60,114 bases of DNA from Clostridia bacterium (GCA_017435305.1 JAFSFH010000005.1:1-60114), one strand, 5' to 3'. Shown: positions 25,727-35,042, counted from the stretch's first letter. Numbers and translations are program-made. The notes: a model not told the origin generated them from the sequence alone.

Positions 25727-26722
25727 TTATTCAATCGTCACGCCGGCGTAGTAGTGCTTGAGGATCTCCTTGTAGGAGTACCCCTCCCGTGCCAGACAGT
25801 CGGCGCCGTTTTGGCTCATACCCACCCCGTGCCCGTATCCTCGCACGGAGAAGGTAAAGGTGTCGTTTTCATAGGTCACGGAATAGGAGGCGGACCGCAG
25901 TCCGAACAGCGTGCGCACGCGGGTGCCGGCGATTTTCTTACCGCCCACCGATTGGGACGCCACCGTGCCGGAGTCGGATAGGGTGGGCTTGCCGAACCAC
26001 TCGGCAGGGTCGTCGGACAGGGACACCCCCTTTTCGTCGGACAGAATATCCCGCACCTGTTGGGGGGTGAAGGTGGCGGTGGAGCGGTAGCCGTTGGCCT
26101 GGGTGTCCCCGGGGCTGGCGGCGGCCTGCAGATAGGGCACCTCGGCGCCCCACACCTGCTTGGCGGTTTCGGTCTGCCCATTGCTCATGGCGTGGAAGCA
26201 GGCGTCGATGAGCGCCCCGTCATAGGTGATGGTCTGCCCCCACACGGCGTCCACCGCCGCCGCGATTTTTTCGTAGTATTCGTCGTAGTTCTCTCCCCAT
26301 CGCTCACGCAGGCTTTCCTCGTCGTAGTTTTGGGGAAAGGCGTCGTTGGGGGTGACGAAATCCGCCCCCTTCAGATCGGGGTCGGCTTTGTTCTGTTGCG
26401 CCACACGGCGGCGGTGGTAGTAGGTGTAGGCCGCCACCGCCTGCGCCTTCAGCGCCTCCTCGTGATAGGAGGCGGGCATCTCCATGGCCAGCGTGCGGAT
26501 GAGAAAATCCCGATCGTCGAGGGTCACCACCTCGTCCCCGCACAGCATCTTAAACACCGGCGCGTCCTCCTGCTTGGCCGGTGTTTGGGTGGTCTCGACT
26601 GTGGTGGTGTCCTCGGTGGTCGGTGGGGGTGTCGGGTCGGCGGGGGCGTGTCCCAGCGCCGGCAGCGGGATGAGCAACAGCAGGATGGCCGCTGCCGCCA
26701 GCAAGGTTACGTAACCTTTCAT
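25727..26722 (-). CDS. SpoIID/LytB-domain protein
   Basis: This 331-residue protein has an N-terminal hydrophobic signal or anchor (residues about 5-26), a Pro/Thr-rich linker, and a SpoIID domain with AMEMPASYHEEALKAQAVAAYT near residue 90 and GYGHGVGMSQNGA near the end. SpoIID cleaves glycan strands during engulfment in sporulation; family members outside sporulation also exist. The linker is longer than in the classical protein. ATG 26722 follows GAAAGGA. It is divergent from the membrane-protein gene at 26866. Extracytoplasmic. Confidence 0.88.
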   Translation of the reverse strand: MKGYVTLLAAAAILLLLIPLPALGHAPADPTPPPTTEDTTTVETTQTPAKQEDAPVFKMLCGDEVVTLDDRDFLIRTLAMEMPASYHEEALKAQAVAAYTYYHRRRVAQQNKADPDLKGADFVTPNDAFPQNYDEESLRERWGENYDEYYEKIAAAVDAVWGQTITYDGALIDACFHAMSNGQTETAKQVWGAEVPYLQAAASPGDTQANGYRSTATFTPQQVRDILSDEKGVSLSDDPAEWFGKPTLSDSGTVASQSVGGKKIAGTRVRTLFGLRSASYSVTYENDTFTFSVRGYGHGVGMSQNGADCLAREGYSYKEILKHYYAGVTIE

Positions 26723-26740
26723 AGAAAACATCCTTTCGTC

Positions 26741-26769
26741 TTGACTTTGGTGGCAAAAAAGCGTATAGT
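26741..26769 (+). promoter_or_regulatory. Promoter of the 26866 gene
   Basis: TTGACT (26741-26746), 17 bp, TATAGT (26764-26769). A CCCGACGG/CCGTCGGG hairpin follows in the leader at 26824-26850, ending about 15 bases before the start codon. Confidence 0.7.
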
Positions 26770-26865
26770 AATATGAGATTAGTCTGTGGGTTGTCCAATC
26801 GTAATCCACAATATCCATATGCGCCCGACGGACGGATTATGCCGTCGGGGGAAAGGCGGATGACA

Positions 26866-27804
26866 ATGAGAGAACATATCGAGGCGAAGAAGCGGTATCA
26901 GAATATGCGAATTATGACCTGGATCGCCGTGGGCGTTGCCGCGGCACTGGTGCTTCTGCGGGTGTGGCTGCTGCCCTCTGTCCGTGACTGGGAGACCGGT
27001 CTGTTCAGCCCCAATCACTACGTGATGATGCTCACCGTATTGGGCCTGGCGGCGATGGCGGTGCTGGGCTATCTGGCCGGCGGCCCCCGTTACGAGATCG
27101 GCGGCGTGGGCTGTCGGATGACCGCGCTGGCGTCGCTGGTGTGCGGTCTTACGATGCTGGTCACCGACGCCATCGAGGGCTACGGCTCTATGCTGAATCT
27201 GCAGACTGTGGCACAGCTGGAGGGTCAGCCGGTGCTCACCGCCGTGATGCCGGTGCTTAAGAATGTGTTCGGTGTGCTGGGCGGTATCGCTCTCATCGTG
27301 CTGGCTATGCGCCTGCTGTCCGAGGGGGTCACCCGCCGTGGTATTGCCCAGTGGAGCGTTCTGATGCCGGTGGCGTGGATGTGGCTGCGGCTGGTGAATT
27401 ACGAGATCTCCTACGCCAGTATGGTGCGGCTGAGCGACAGCTTCTACGGTCTGCTGATGATCATCTTCGAATTGCTGTTTCTGTTTAAGCTGGCGCGGTA
27501 CGCGTCCGGCGTGGGCAAGATGCGCACCGGCGTGATGGCGTTTTATGCTCTGGCTACGGCGGCACTCTCGCTGTCTGCGCCGCTGGTACGGCTGGTTATG
27601 TACCTGATGGGCGACAATGCCGCGTACGAGGCCCATCATCTGGCCGGTCCTGCTGATTTTGCCTTGGGTCTGGTGGCGTTGGCGATGGGAGTTGCCCTGC
27701 TGGAGGCCGCCCGCGAGGCTCAGCGCAAGGCGGAGCTGTCCTCCCCGCAGCTGGGTATGGTGGACGCCGGCGACTTGCTCACCGTCGACCCCGACGACGA
27801 GTAA
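26866..27804 (+). CDS. Polytopic membrane protein of unknown function
   Basis: I do not recognise a family. The 312-residue protein has about eight hydrophobic helices (first at residues about 18-38). It starts with a short charged segment and ends with a roughly 40-residue acidic, soluble tail. Start ATG 26866 lies nine bases after AAAGGCGG; ATG 26860 is possible. Its last 85 bp overlap the 3' end of a converging gene on the other strand. No conserved catalytic pattern is visible. It may have a stand-alone sensory or structural role. Confidence 0.7.
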   Translation: MREHIEAKKRYQNMRIMTWIAVGVAAALVLLRVWLLPSVRDWETGLFSPNHYVMMLTVLGLAAMAVLGYLAGGPRYEIGGVGCRMTALASLVCGLTMLVTDAIEGYGSMLNLQTVAQLEGQPVLTAVMPVLKNVFGVLGGIALIVLAMRLLSEGVTRRGIAQWSVLMPVAWMWLRLVNYEISYASMVRLSDSFYGLLMIIFELLFLFKLARYASGVGKMRTGVMAFYALATAALSLSAPLVRLVMYLMGDNAAYEAHHLAGPADFALGLVALAMGVALLEAAREAQRKAELSSPQLGMVDAGDLLTVDPDDE

Positions 27805-28457
27805 AATACCGACCACACCGGCGATAGAGAATCGTCTAACAATTCCTGCTCGGTGGGCACGGCGTACAGCCGCACCCCCGCATCCGGTTTTTCCGCTTGC
27901 CCGCAGGAGAATATCAAGGTGTTATCGCTGTGCACCAGACTGCCGCCGTGCAGTCTGGTGCATTCTGCTATCAGGGCGGCGGTGCGGGGGGACAGCCCAC
28001 CATCGGGGAGGGATACCGCCACCGCCAGCCCGTACCGCATCTCCTGCAGCCGCACCCACACCGTCTGCCCCTGTGTCTGTCGGCACAGGTCGGTCAGCAG
28101 GGCGCAGAGGGTGACGGTGAGCATACGGGGGTGCACCAGCGTTTCGCTGCCCAGCAGGATGCCGGCGGCGGGGAAGATGCACAGGGAATGCCCCAGTCCG
28201 GCGGCCAGCCGCTGGACAGCGCCGCACACCGCCTGGATGAGGGGGGTGGGGTTGGCCCACACCATAGGTCTGGCCGCCCCTGCATGTTCCAGCAGCTCCT
28301 GCTGCTCCAGCTCACCCAATTGCCGCAGCCGCTCCAGATATTCCCGCCGCTGGGGCGCGGTCTGCTCCTTCAGACTCGGCGCGGACAGAAAATAGGCGGC
28401 CAGCCGCTGACGCAGCGCCCCCTCGGTGGTGTTTTCTCCCGTTTGCTTATGCTCCAT
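27720..28457 (-). CDS. Hypothetical protein, possibly related to histidine-kinase ATPase domains
   Basis: This 245-residue protein begins at ATG 28457, eight bases after AAAAGGAG. It has an N-terminal charged helix with repeated Leu/Gln heptads (residues about 30-75, likely coiled coil). A domain of about 130 residues follows with ...ANPTPLIQAVCGAVQRL and LTDLCRQTQGQTVWVRLQE, weakly reminiscent of histidine-kinase ATPase N-box regions, although the G-boxes are not seen. The C-terminal tail is low-complexity and lies in the overlap with the converging gene. Cytoplasmic. No function is assigned. Confidence 0.55.
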   Translation of the reverse strand: MEHKQTGENTTEGALRQRLAAYFLSAPSLKEQTAPQRREYLERLRQLGELEQQELLEHAGAARPMVWANPTPLIQAVCGAVQRLAAGLGHSLCIFPAAGILLGSETLVHPRMLTVTLCALLTDLCRQTQGQTVWVRLQEMRYGLAVAVSLPDGGLSPRTAALIAECTRLHGGSLVHSDNTLIFSCGQAEKPDAGVRLYAVPTEQELLDDSLSPVWSVFYSSSGSTVSKSPASTIPSCGEDSSALR

Positions 28458-28564
28458 AATTGACTCCTTTTTATTGAATATAGATAGTGTTTCGGTTGCA
28501 AAATCAAGGACTTTGGGCAAATCTCCGAAATTAGTTAAAAATTAAACAAAGTCAAAAGTTATGC

Positions 28565-28593
28565 TTGCATTTTTTGACGGTTTGCGGTACAAT
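28565..28593 (+). promoter_or_regulatory. gapA promoter
   Basis: TTGCAT (28565-28570), 17 bp, TACAAT (28588-28593). Confidence 0.8.
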
Positions 28594-28660
28594 GATTGCA
28601 GACTGCGGTAATAGAAATGCAGACTAAATTATAGACTATAATTTTTGGAGGTATTTTATC

Positions 28661-29677
28661 ATGGCTGTTAAAGTTGCAATCAATGGTTTTGGCCGCATCG
28701 GTCGTCTGGCTTTCCGTCAGATGTTCGGCGCTGAGGGTTACGAGCTGGTCGCTATCAACGACCTGACCAAGCCCAGCATGCTGGCTCATCTGCTGAAGTA
28801 CGATACCGCTCAGGGTCGCTACGACGGTCACACCGTCACCGCTGACGACGAGGCCGGTACCATCACCGTGGACGGCAAGGTCCTGAAGATCTACGCCGAG
28901 AAGAACGCCGCTGACCTGCCCTGGGGCGACCTGGGTGTTGAGGTCGTGCTGGAGTGCACCGGCTTCTACTGCTCCAAGGAGAAGAGCCAGGCTCACATCG
29001 ATGCCGGCGCTAAGAAGGTAGTCATCTCCGCTCCCGCCGGCTCCGACCTGAAGACCATCGTCTTCGGCGTGAACGAGGGCACCCTGACCGCGGACGATAC
29101 CATCATCTCCGCCGCTTCCTGCACCACCAACTGCCTGGCTCCCATGGCCAAGGCTCTGAACGATTACGCTCCCATCCAGAGCGGTATCATGACCACCGTG
29201 CACGCCTACACCGGCGATCAGATGATCCTGGACGGCCCCCATCGCAAGGGTGACCTGCGTCGTGCCCGTGCCGGCGCTCAGAACATCGTTCCCAACTCCA
29301 CCGGCGCTGCCAAGGCCATCGGTCTGGTTATCCCCGAGCTGAACGGCAAGCTGATCGGCTCTGCCCAGCGCGTGCCCACCTGCACCGGCTCCACCACTCT
29401 GCTGGTTGCCGTTGTTAAGGGCAAGGACATCACCAAGGAGGGCATCAACGCCGCTATGAAGGCTGCCGCCTCCGAGTCCTACGGCTACAACGAGGATCCC
29501 ATCGTGTCCTCCGACATCATCGGCATCCGCTACGGTTCTCTGTTCGATGCTACCCAGACCATGGTGGCTAAGATCGACGAGGACACCTATCAGGTGCAGG
29601 TCGTGTCCTGGTACGACAACGAGAACTCCTACACCAGCCAGATGGTCCGCACCATCAAATATTTTGCCGAGATGTAA
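28661..29677 (+). CDS. gapA: Glyceraldehyde-3-phosphate dehydrogenase, type I
   Basis: This 338-residue GAPDH oxidises glyceraldehyde-3-phosphate to 1,3-bisphosphoglycerate in glycolysis. It has [13 protein letters not shown] for NAD binding, the catalytic [12 protein letters not shown] (Cys about 154) and the substrate-binding Arg in the [10 protein letters not shown] loop. Codon use is strongly biased to C-ending codons, as expected for a highly expressed gene. TTGGAGG lies 11 bases before the ATG. It is monocistronic: no other glycolytic gene follows, and a 160-bp repeat starts seven bases after its stop. Confidence 0.98.
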   Translation: MAVKVAINGFGRIGRLAFRQMFGAEGYELVAINDLTKPSMLAHLLKYDTAQGRYDGHTVTADDEAGTITVDGKVLKIYAEKNAADLPWGDLGVEVVLECTGFYCSKEKSQAHIDAGAKKVVISAPAGSDLKTIVFGVNEGTLTADDTIISAASCTTNCLAPMAKALNDYAPIQSGIMTTVHAYTGDQMILDGPHRKGDLRRARAGAQNIVPNSTGAAKAIGLVIPELNGKLIGSAQRVPTCTGSTTLLVAVVKGKDITKEGINAAMKAAASESYGYNEDPIVSSDIIGIRYGSLFDATQTMVAKIDEDTYQVQVVSWYDNENSYTSQMVRTIKYFAEM

Positions 29678-29683
29678 TTTTTG

Positions 29684-29843
29684 TAATCACTGATTCGATT
29701 TTTGGCACGTTGCTCGGTGGCCGTGTTTCCGCCATAGGGGTCAAAAATACTCGGTAATACATACAGTATTACCTGCGTTTTTTGCCTCCCCCTGACGAAA
29801 ACCCATCTCACCGATCACCGCACCACAATCTCATCAGCGATTA
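29684..29843. repeat. 160-bp ERIC-like palindromic repeat, copy A
   Basis: The element begins TAATCACTGATT and ends ATCAGCGATTA (inverted ends). It has internal CTCGGTGG/CACCGA arms and a core ATACATACAGTATTACCTG identical in copy B at 39980. The length is 160 bp in both copies, although many bases differ between them. No ORF is present. Confidence 0.8.
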
Positions 29844-29881
29844 CGGGTTATCGTCTTTCGGTACCGTATAGTGTCCTACAA

Positions 29882-29915
29882 GATCCCGACAACTTCGGTT
29901 GTCGGGATTTTTTTA
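29882..29915 (+). terminator. Terminator downstream of gapA and repeat A
   Basis: ATCCCGACAAC/GTTGTCGGGAT hairpin and seven T residues. Confidence 0.93.
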
Positions 29916-30045
29916 TTGTGGGTCGCCGTCGGCGGATTATGCGGTGGTAAAAATCGCGGAAAGCGGCAAAAAATGGCGGCGGCTGTTCCCACGCAATATC
30001 CGCACGGCACGGCGCATCCTAACATAAAAAAGTGAGGTGTGCCGT

Positions 30046-31263
30046 ATGCGAAGATTGGGTCGCGTTTTATATATTATGCTGGTGCTGGTGTGCGCCGTGG
30101 TGCTGACGGCGGTGGGGTATTATCGGTATGCGTTGCCGGACCGGTTTACGGTCAGTGAGGGTCAGCAGTTTTGCATCGGGCGGTTGGTGCAGAGCGACCC
30201 CTTGACCGCATCGGGCGGCGACCGTGCCGCCTCGGCGGCGGTGGGGGACGAGTACCGCGCCCGCCTGTCTCTGGGCGGTCTGTTTCCGCTTAAGGATGTT
30301 ACCGTGTCGGTGTCCGATCGGCAGGTGGTGATGGTGTGCGGCATCCCTTTTGGTATTAAAATGTATATGGAGGGGGTGCTGGTGATCGGTCTGTCGGACG
30401 TAACCACCGCCGCCGGCAACGTGAATCCCGCCGCCGCGGCAGGGGTGTGCGTGGGGGACGTGATACGGGCGGTGAACGGGCGGTCGGTAACCACCAGCCG
30501 CCAGCTGTCGGACGTTATTAACGACTGCGAGGGCAAGCCGGTGACCCTGCGGCTGTGTCGGGACGGAGTGGATTTTGACGCCACCTTCACGCCGGTGCGT
30601 CCCGTGGGGGAGACGGGGTACCGCGGCGGTATGTGGGTGCGGGATTCCGCCGCCGGTGTGGGCACCCTGACCTTTTACGATCCCGCCACCGGCGCCTTCG
30701 GCGGTTTGGGTCACGCGGTGTTTGACGCGGATACGGGGCAGGAGACCCCTCTGGGGTCGGGGGAGATCGTCCCCGCCCGCATTTTCGACGTGATTAAGGG
30801 GAAATCGGGCTCACCCGGGGAGCTGCGGGGCAGCTTTGAGCCGGGCACGCTGGGGCGGCTGCTGCAGAATGGGCAGGACGGTCTGTACGGACAGCTGACC
30901 GCCTATCCCATCGGGCGCACCCTGCCGGTGGCGCCCCGCCAGCAGGTGCATAAGGGGACGGCGCAGCTGCTGACCACCCTCAGCGGCACCGAGCCACAGC
31001 TGTACGAGGTAGAAATCGAGCAGATCCGTTACGGCGGGACCAACACCACGCGGAATATGGTGGTGCGGGTCACCGACCCCCGCCTGCTGGAGCAGGCGGG
31101 CGGCATCGTGCAAGGGATGAGCGGCTCTCCGCTGATACAGGACGGCGCTTTGGTGGGGGCGGTCACCCACGTGCTGGTGGACGACGCCACCTGCGGCTAC
31201 GCCATCTTTGCGGAAACGATGCTGAATACCGCCGCCACCGTACTGGAACAAGCGGCGGCATAA
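30046..31263 (+). CDS. spoIVB: SpoIVB-type sporulation serine peptidase
   Basis: This 405-residue protein has an N-terminal membrane anchor (residues about 7-27) and a PDZ domain around residues 105-185. It has an S55 peptidase C-terminal half with FGGLGHAVFDADTG and the catalytic-serine motif QGMSGSPLIQDG near residue 365, followed by GAVTHV. SpoIVB is secreted from the forespore and cleaves SpoIVFA to activate sigma-K processing. ATG 30046 follows GTGAGG at 8-base spacing; a GTG at 30037 is an alternative. In many clostridia it lies near spo0A, but here they are 25 kb apart. Promoter not identified. Confidence 0.92.
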   Translation: MRRLGRVLYIMLVLVCAVVLTAVGYYRYALPDRFTVSEGQQFCIGRLVQSDPLTASGGDRAASAAVGDEYRARLSLGGLFPLKDVTVSVSDRQVVMVCGIPFGIKMYMEGVLVIGLSDVTTAAGNVNPAAAAGVCVGDVIRAVNGRSVTTSRQLSDVINDCEGKPVTLRLCRDGVDFDATFTPVRPVGETGYRGGMWVRDSAAGVGTLTFYDPATGAFGGLGHAVFDADTGQETPLGSGEIVPARIFDVIKGKSGSPGELRGSFEPGTLGRLLQNGQDGLYGQLTAYPIGRTLPVAPRQQVHKGTAQLLTTLSGTEPQLYEVEIEQIRYGGTNTTRNMVVRVTDPRLLEQAGGIVQGMSGSPLIQDGALVGAVTHVLVDDATCGYAIFAETMLNTAATVLEQAAA

Positions 31264-31303
31264 AAAACAGAGCCTGTGGCGTTACGCCACAGGCTCTTTT
31301 TGC
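31263..31303. terminator. Bidirectional terminator between spoIVB and the ABC transporter
   Basis: AGAGCCTGTGGCG/CGCCACAGGCTCT stem with A-run and T-run. Confidence 0.92.
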
Positions 31304-31315
31304 TTATATTGACTT

Positions 31316-34300
31316 TTACTCCGTCCGCAGTGCCACCACGGGGTCCTTCTTGGCGGCGGAGCGGGAGGGGATGATGCCCGCAAACAGGGTCAGCACCACG
31401 CTGATGACCACCAGCAGCACCGCTGCCTGGGGCGGCAGGATGGCGTTGAGGGTCTGAATATCGGTCAGATGGTGCAGGATCATATTGATGGGTATGCACA
31501 GAGCATAGGTGATGCCCACGCCCAGCAGACCGGAGGTGAAGCCGATGATCACCGTCTCGGCGTTGAACATACTGGACACGTTGCGCTTGGAAGCGCCGAT
31601 GGCGCGCAGAATACCGATCTCCTTGGTGCGCTCCTGCACCGAGATGAGGGTGATGACGCCGATCATAATGGAGGATACCACCAACGAGATGGCCACAAAG
31701 GCGATGAGCACGTAGGTGATGGCGTCGATGATGGTGGTGATGGAGGACATCATCAGACCCACGTAGTCGGTGTAGGTGATACGCTCCAGCTCCTCCTTGT
31801 CCTCGTTATAGTCGGCGATGACCTCCTCGATAACGTCCTTGTTTTCAAAGGAGGAGGCGTAGATGTTGATGCTGGCGGGGTCGTCCGGATCCACACAGCC
31901 CAGCTCGATGAGGTTATCCTCATAGGTGCTCTCGGAGAATTCCAGCACCTCGTCGTAATACTTGGACAGCTCCTTGGTGGAATAGTCCTCCATGGCGGCG
32001 TCCAGCATCATCGCCAGCTGGGGGGCGGGCAGACCGGCCATCTGCTGACGGATGCCGGCGGCATACTGCATCTTGGACTGCTCGGTGACCATCTCGGTGT
32101 AGGTCTCCTCGATGTCCTCGTCGGTCATCTTATCCAGATAGGCGGTCATTTCCTCCTCGTCCATACCGGTCTGCTGGGACAGCGCTTTTACCAGCGTGTC
32201 CTGCATCTTGTCGCGGTCCACGTCCTTCATTGCGGCGTCCACCATGCTGTCCAGTTGCTCGTCCGAGGGGATGGATATGATCTTCAGATAGGTCTCCGCC
32301 TTTTCGGCCTCGTCCAGTCCATCCACGTGGTCGCGGAAGGCGGCGGCCTTTTTCTTGGAGGTCATATTGCTGTTGTCTTTAAAGGGCAGGCCGGTGAACA
32401 CGTCGGTACCTTGGTCCTTTTTCTGTGCCTTGACGGCGGGGGAGTCCTCGGCGTGGCTGATGACGTATTCGGTCAGCTCCTTGGTGTACACGATGCTGCC
32501 GGACAGCATATTGCTGGCGGCGTCCTCGTTGGGGCGCAGGATGCCGCACACCTTGATGTCGGTGCCGTTGTCGTACAGATACTTCAGACCCGCCTGGGTG
32601 CCCCGCAGATCGGTGTACAGACCGGTCTTGGGGTCCTCCTTATAGCAGTCCGCGGCGAACACGGTGCGGAATTCCATTCCGCAGATGTCCTCATAGCTCC
32701 AGTGCTGCTGCTTGTGCTCCACCTTGTTCTGGTCGATGGCGGCGTGGGCGAGGGCGTCGATGTTCTCCTTGGAGGTCAGACCCAGCGCGTACAGGGTCAT
32801 ATCGTCGATCTCGTTGTTGCCGTCCACCACCAGCAGCACTTCGTTATAGTCGTTGGGCCAGGAGCCGTAGATGACGTCGTACTGCTTTTTCAGCAGAGGG
32901 TTGATGGGGTCGCCGTCCTCGCCGGACAGCATCTCCTGCCAGGTGACGGCGCTCATACCCGGCATCATCATGGTGGTGGGCATACCGTAGCTGGCGCCCA
33001 TATTCGCCATACCGGACATATCCATGCCGAAGTATTCCAGCAGCAGATCCTCCAGCAGCTGCTGAGAGTCGGACAGAATGATGTCCCCATCCACGTTCTT
33101 GGTGTAGATGAGCATATTCAGATTATAGGTGTACTGAATACCGTTGACCGCCGCGGGCAGGGGTCCCTCGGCGTTGTCCATCTCCTTCTCCAGATAGGTC
33201 TTAAAGGTCTTGAGATCGTTCTCGCTGCCCTCCATGGTGTTCAGGGCGTTGATCAGATCGTAGAACATGGTCTTCTGATACACTGCGTCCTTGTCGTGGG
33301 TGCCGTGGCTCTGCGCCTCACCGATAAAGGTGGTCAGCAGGGTGCCCATATCCATATGGGTGGCCTCCAGCGTCAGGGGATAGGAGGACAGGGTGTCCTC
33401 CTGCACCGTGTTGATGTAGGTGGTCATACCGTTGGACACGGCGGCGATGAGGGCGATGCCGATGATGCCGATACTGCCGGCGAAGCTGGTCAGGGCGGTG
33501 CGCCCTTTTTTGGTGAACAGGTTTTTCAGCGACAGACCGAAGGCGGTAGCAAAGGACATACTGGGCTTTTTCTGCCGCCGTTTTTTACCCTTGGGGGCGG
33601 TCTTTTCCTGCTCCAGCGCGCGCTCCTGTTCCAGCTCCTCCGCGGTGAGGGGCGCGGAGTCGTCGGTGATGCGTCCGTCCAGCATACGGATGATGCGGGT
33701 GGAGTATCGCTCCGCCAGCTCGGGGTTGTGGGTGACCATCACCACCAGGCGGTCGCTGGCCACCTCCTTGAGGATATCCATCACCTGCACGCTGGTTTCG
33801 GTGTCCAGGGCGCCGGTGGGCTCATCCGCCAGGATGATGTCGGGGTCGTTGACCAGGGCACGGGCGATGGCCACCCGCTGCATCTGACCGCCGGACAGCT
33901 GGCTGGGTTTTTTGCGCAGCTGATCCCCCAGACCCACGCGGACCAGCGCCTCCTTGGCGCGGCGACGGCGCTCCTTCTTGGATACGCCGGACAGGGTCAG
34001 CGCCAGCTCTACGTTGCTGAGCACCGACTGGTGGGGGATGAGGTTATAGCTCTGGAACACGAAGCCGATGGTGTGGTTGCGATAGGTGTCCCAGTCCCGA
34101 TCCTTAAAGTGCTTGGTGGATTTACCGTTGATGATCAGGTCGCCGGTGGTGTAGCGGTCCAGGCCACCCACCAGATTCAGCAGGGTGGTCTTTCCGCAGC
34201 CGGACTGACCCAGAATGGATACGAACTCGCTGTGGCGAAACGCCAGAGACACGCCGCACAGAGCGTGGACGGCGTTCTCACCGGATTCGTATACCTTGGT

Positions 34301-34321
34301 GATGTCTTTGAGTTGCAGCAT
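31316..34321 (-). CDS. MacB-like ABC transporter: fused ATPase and FtsX permease with large external domain
   Basis: This 1001-residue single-chain type VII ABC protein has an ATPase at about residues 1-230 (Walker A GQSGCGKTT, signature LSGGQMQR, Walker B ILADEPTGALD). A charged linker follows, a first membrane helix near residue 285, then an extracytoplasmic region of about 540 residues rich in Asp, Met and Gln. The C-terminal FtsX domain has three helices (EIGILRAIGASKRNV). Such proteins use mechanotransmission rather than transport across the bilayer, often for peptide resistance or export. The external domain is unusually long. ATG 34321 has AAGGAG upstream. Confidence 0.88.
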   Translation of the reverse strand: MLQLKDITKVYESGENAVHALCGVSLAFRHSEFVSILGQSGCGKTTLLNLVGGLDRYTTGDLIINGKSTKHFKDRDWDTYRNHTIGFVFQSYNLIPHQSVLSNVELALTLSGVSKKERRRRAKEALVRVGLGDQLRKKPSQLSGGQMQRVAIARALVNDPDIILADEPTGALDTETSVQVMDILKEVASDRLVVMVTHNPELAERYSTRIIRMLDGRITDDSAPLTAEELEQERALEQEKTAPKGKKRRQKKPSMSFATAFGLSLKNLFTKKGRTALTSFAGSIGIIGIALIAAVSNGMTTYINTVQEDTLSSYPLTLEATHMDMGTLLTTFIGEAQSHGTHDKDAVYQKTMFYDLINALNTMEGSENDLKTFKTYLEKEMDNAEGPLPAAVNGIQYTYNLNMLIYTKNVDGDIILSDSQQLLEDLLLEYFGMDMSGMANMGASYGMPTTMMMPGMSAVTWQEMLSGEDGDPINPLLKKQYDVIYGSWPNDYNEVLLVVDGNNEIDDMTLYALGLTSKENIDALAHAAIDQNKVEHKQQHWSYEDICGMEFRTVFAADCYKEDPKTGLYTDLRGTQAGLKYLYDNGTDIKVCGILRPNEDAASNMLSGSIVYTKELTEYVISHAEDSPAVKAQKKDQGTDVFTGLPFKDNSNMTSKKKAAAFRDHVDGLDEAEKAETYLKIISIPSDEQLDSMVDAAMKDVDRDKMQDTLVKALSQQTGMDEEEMTAYLDKMTDEDIEETYTEMVTEQSKMQYAAGIRQQMAGLPAPQLAMMLDAAMEDYSTKELSKYYDEVLEFSESTYEDNLIELGCVDPDDPASINIYASSFENKDVIEEVIADYNEDKEELERITYTDYVGLMMSSITTIIDAITYVLIAFVAISLVVSSIMIGVITLISVQERTKEIGILRAIGASKRNVSSMFNAETVIIGFTSGLLGVGITYALCIPINMILHHLTDIQTLNAILPPQAAVLLVVISVVLTLFAGIIPSRSAAKKDPVVALRTE

Positions 34322-34367
34322 AGGCACATCTCCTTAAATTAAGAAAAATTCCGCATTATACGTGTAT

Positions 34368-34395
34368 AGTATACCATATATTTTCCATTTGTCTA
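34368..34395 (-). promoter_or_regulatory. Probable promoter of the MacB-like gene
   Basis: Minus strand: TAGACA (34395-34390), 16 bp, TATACT (34373-34368). Confidence 0.6.
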
Positions 34396-34436
34396 TGAAC
34401 AGATTGTAAAACTCTGCCTGTGGGCGGATTTGGTGA

Positions 34437-34465
34437 TTGACATTTTTTGTACGGCATATTATAAT
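34437..34465 (+). promoter_or_regulatory. Perfect consensus sigma-A promoter
   Basis: TTGACA (34437-34442), 17 bp, TATAAT (34460-34465), driving only a 62-codon gene. Confidence 0.9.
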
Positions 34466-34504
34466 TAGAGGGAAGTAAATTGTCGTTCTGACGAAAGGAC
34501 GTGT

Positions 34505-34693
34505 GTGATAATGGAGAAAAATAGCAATAGCGTATGGAAAGTGGTTCTGACCGTGGTGTCCATCCTGATGGCGTTGGCGGTGGCGTGTGCGGTGCTGATC
34601 CGCACCGAGCGTCGTATGCGCCGCCTGCTGGGCATCGTGGAGGGCTATCTGCCCCGTAAGCAGAAGAATGCGGAGATCCGCGTGGATCTGTAA
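34505..34693 (+). CDS. Small single-pass membrane protein
   Basis: This 62-residue protein (60 if the ATG at 34511 is used) has one hydrophobic helix at residues about 10-30, followed by an Arg-rich cytoplasmic stretch (RTERRMRRLLG) and a basic tail. No family is recognised. GTG 34505 lies five bases after GAAAGGA and ATG 34511 eleven. A consensus promoter and no co-transcribed partner indicate an independently expressed micro-protein. No clear terminator is visible before the next promoter at 34715. Confidence 0.6.
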   Translation: MIMEKNSNSVWKVVLTVVSILMALAVACAVLIRTERRMRRLLGIVEGYLPRKQKNAEIRVDL

Positions 34694-34714
34694 AAACTTT
34701 TTTGCTTTAAAGTG

Positions 34715-34743
34715 TTGACATTGTGGTTTTTCTGTGCTACAAT
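34715..34743 (+). promoter_or_regulatory. Promoter of T-box unit 1
   Basis: TTGACA (34715-34720), 17 bp, TACAAT (34738-34743). Confidence 0.85.
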
Positions 34744-34749
34744 GCGTTC

Positions 34750-35018
34750 AAATTGATAACGGCGTTGACGAAGACGGCCGAGGCGATGTGCTTTCAGAGA
34801 GTCGATGGTTGGTGTGAATCGACAGTGCAGCGTTTCGTATGGCCCATCCCTTCCGAGCCGGAGCGGTGAATCCCCGCAGGGGGTAGTAACCTCTCCCGTG
34901 ACGGCTGCGTAAAGGCCCGGGGATTGTCAGATCCCGCAGAGTGGCGGCGTAATGCCGCAAATTGAGTGGTACCGCGAGTGTATGAACACCCGTCTCAATG
35001 TTGAGACGGGTGTTTTAT
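34750..35018 (+). promoter_or_regulatory. T-box leader 1 (specifier reads ATC, isoleucine)
   Basis: Stem I contains the GTTGACGAAG base, CAGAGAG, the distal GGTTGGTG loop and CTTCCGAGC. The T-box GAGTGGTACCGCG follows at 34963-34976. The terminator is AACACCCGTCTCA/TGAGACGGGTGTT plus T (34985-35016). Placing the specifier one base before the CTTC strand, by analogy with glyQS, gives ATC at 34846-34848. Uncharged tRNA should permit read-through into the ligase gene. The specifier call is an inference; the T-box call is firm. Confidence 0.92.
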
Positions 35019-35042
35019 TTTCACCAAAAGGAGTGAGACAAG

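Noticed and set aside
31469..34342. An open frame on the plus strand opposite the MacB-like transporter
   Set aside because: The minus-strand frame has clear ABC motifs. The plus-strand product has no recognisable domain.
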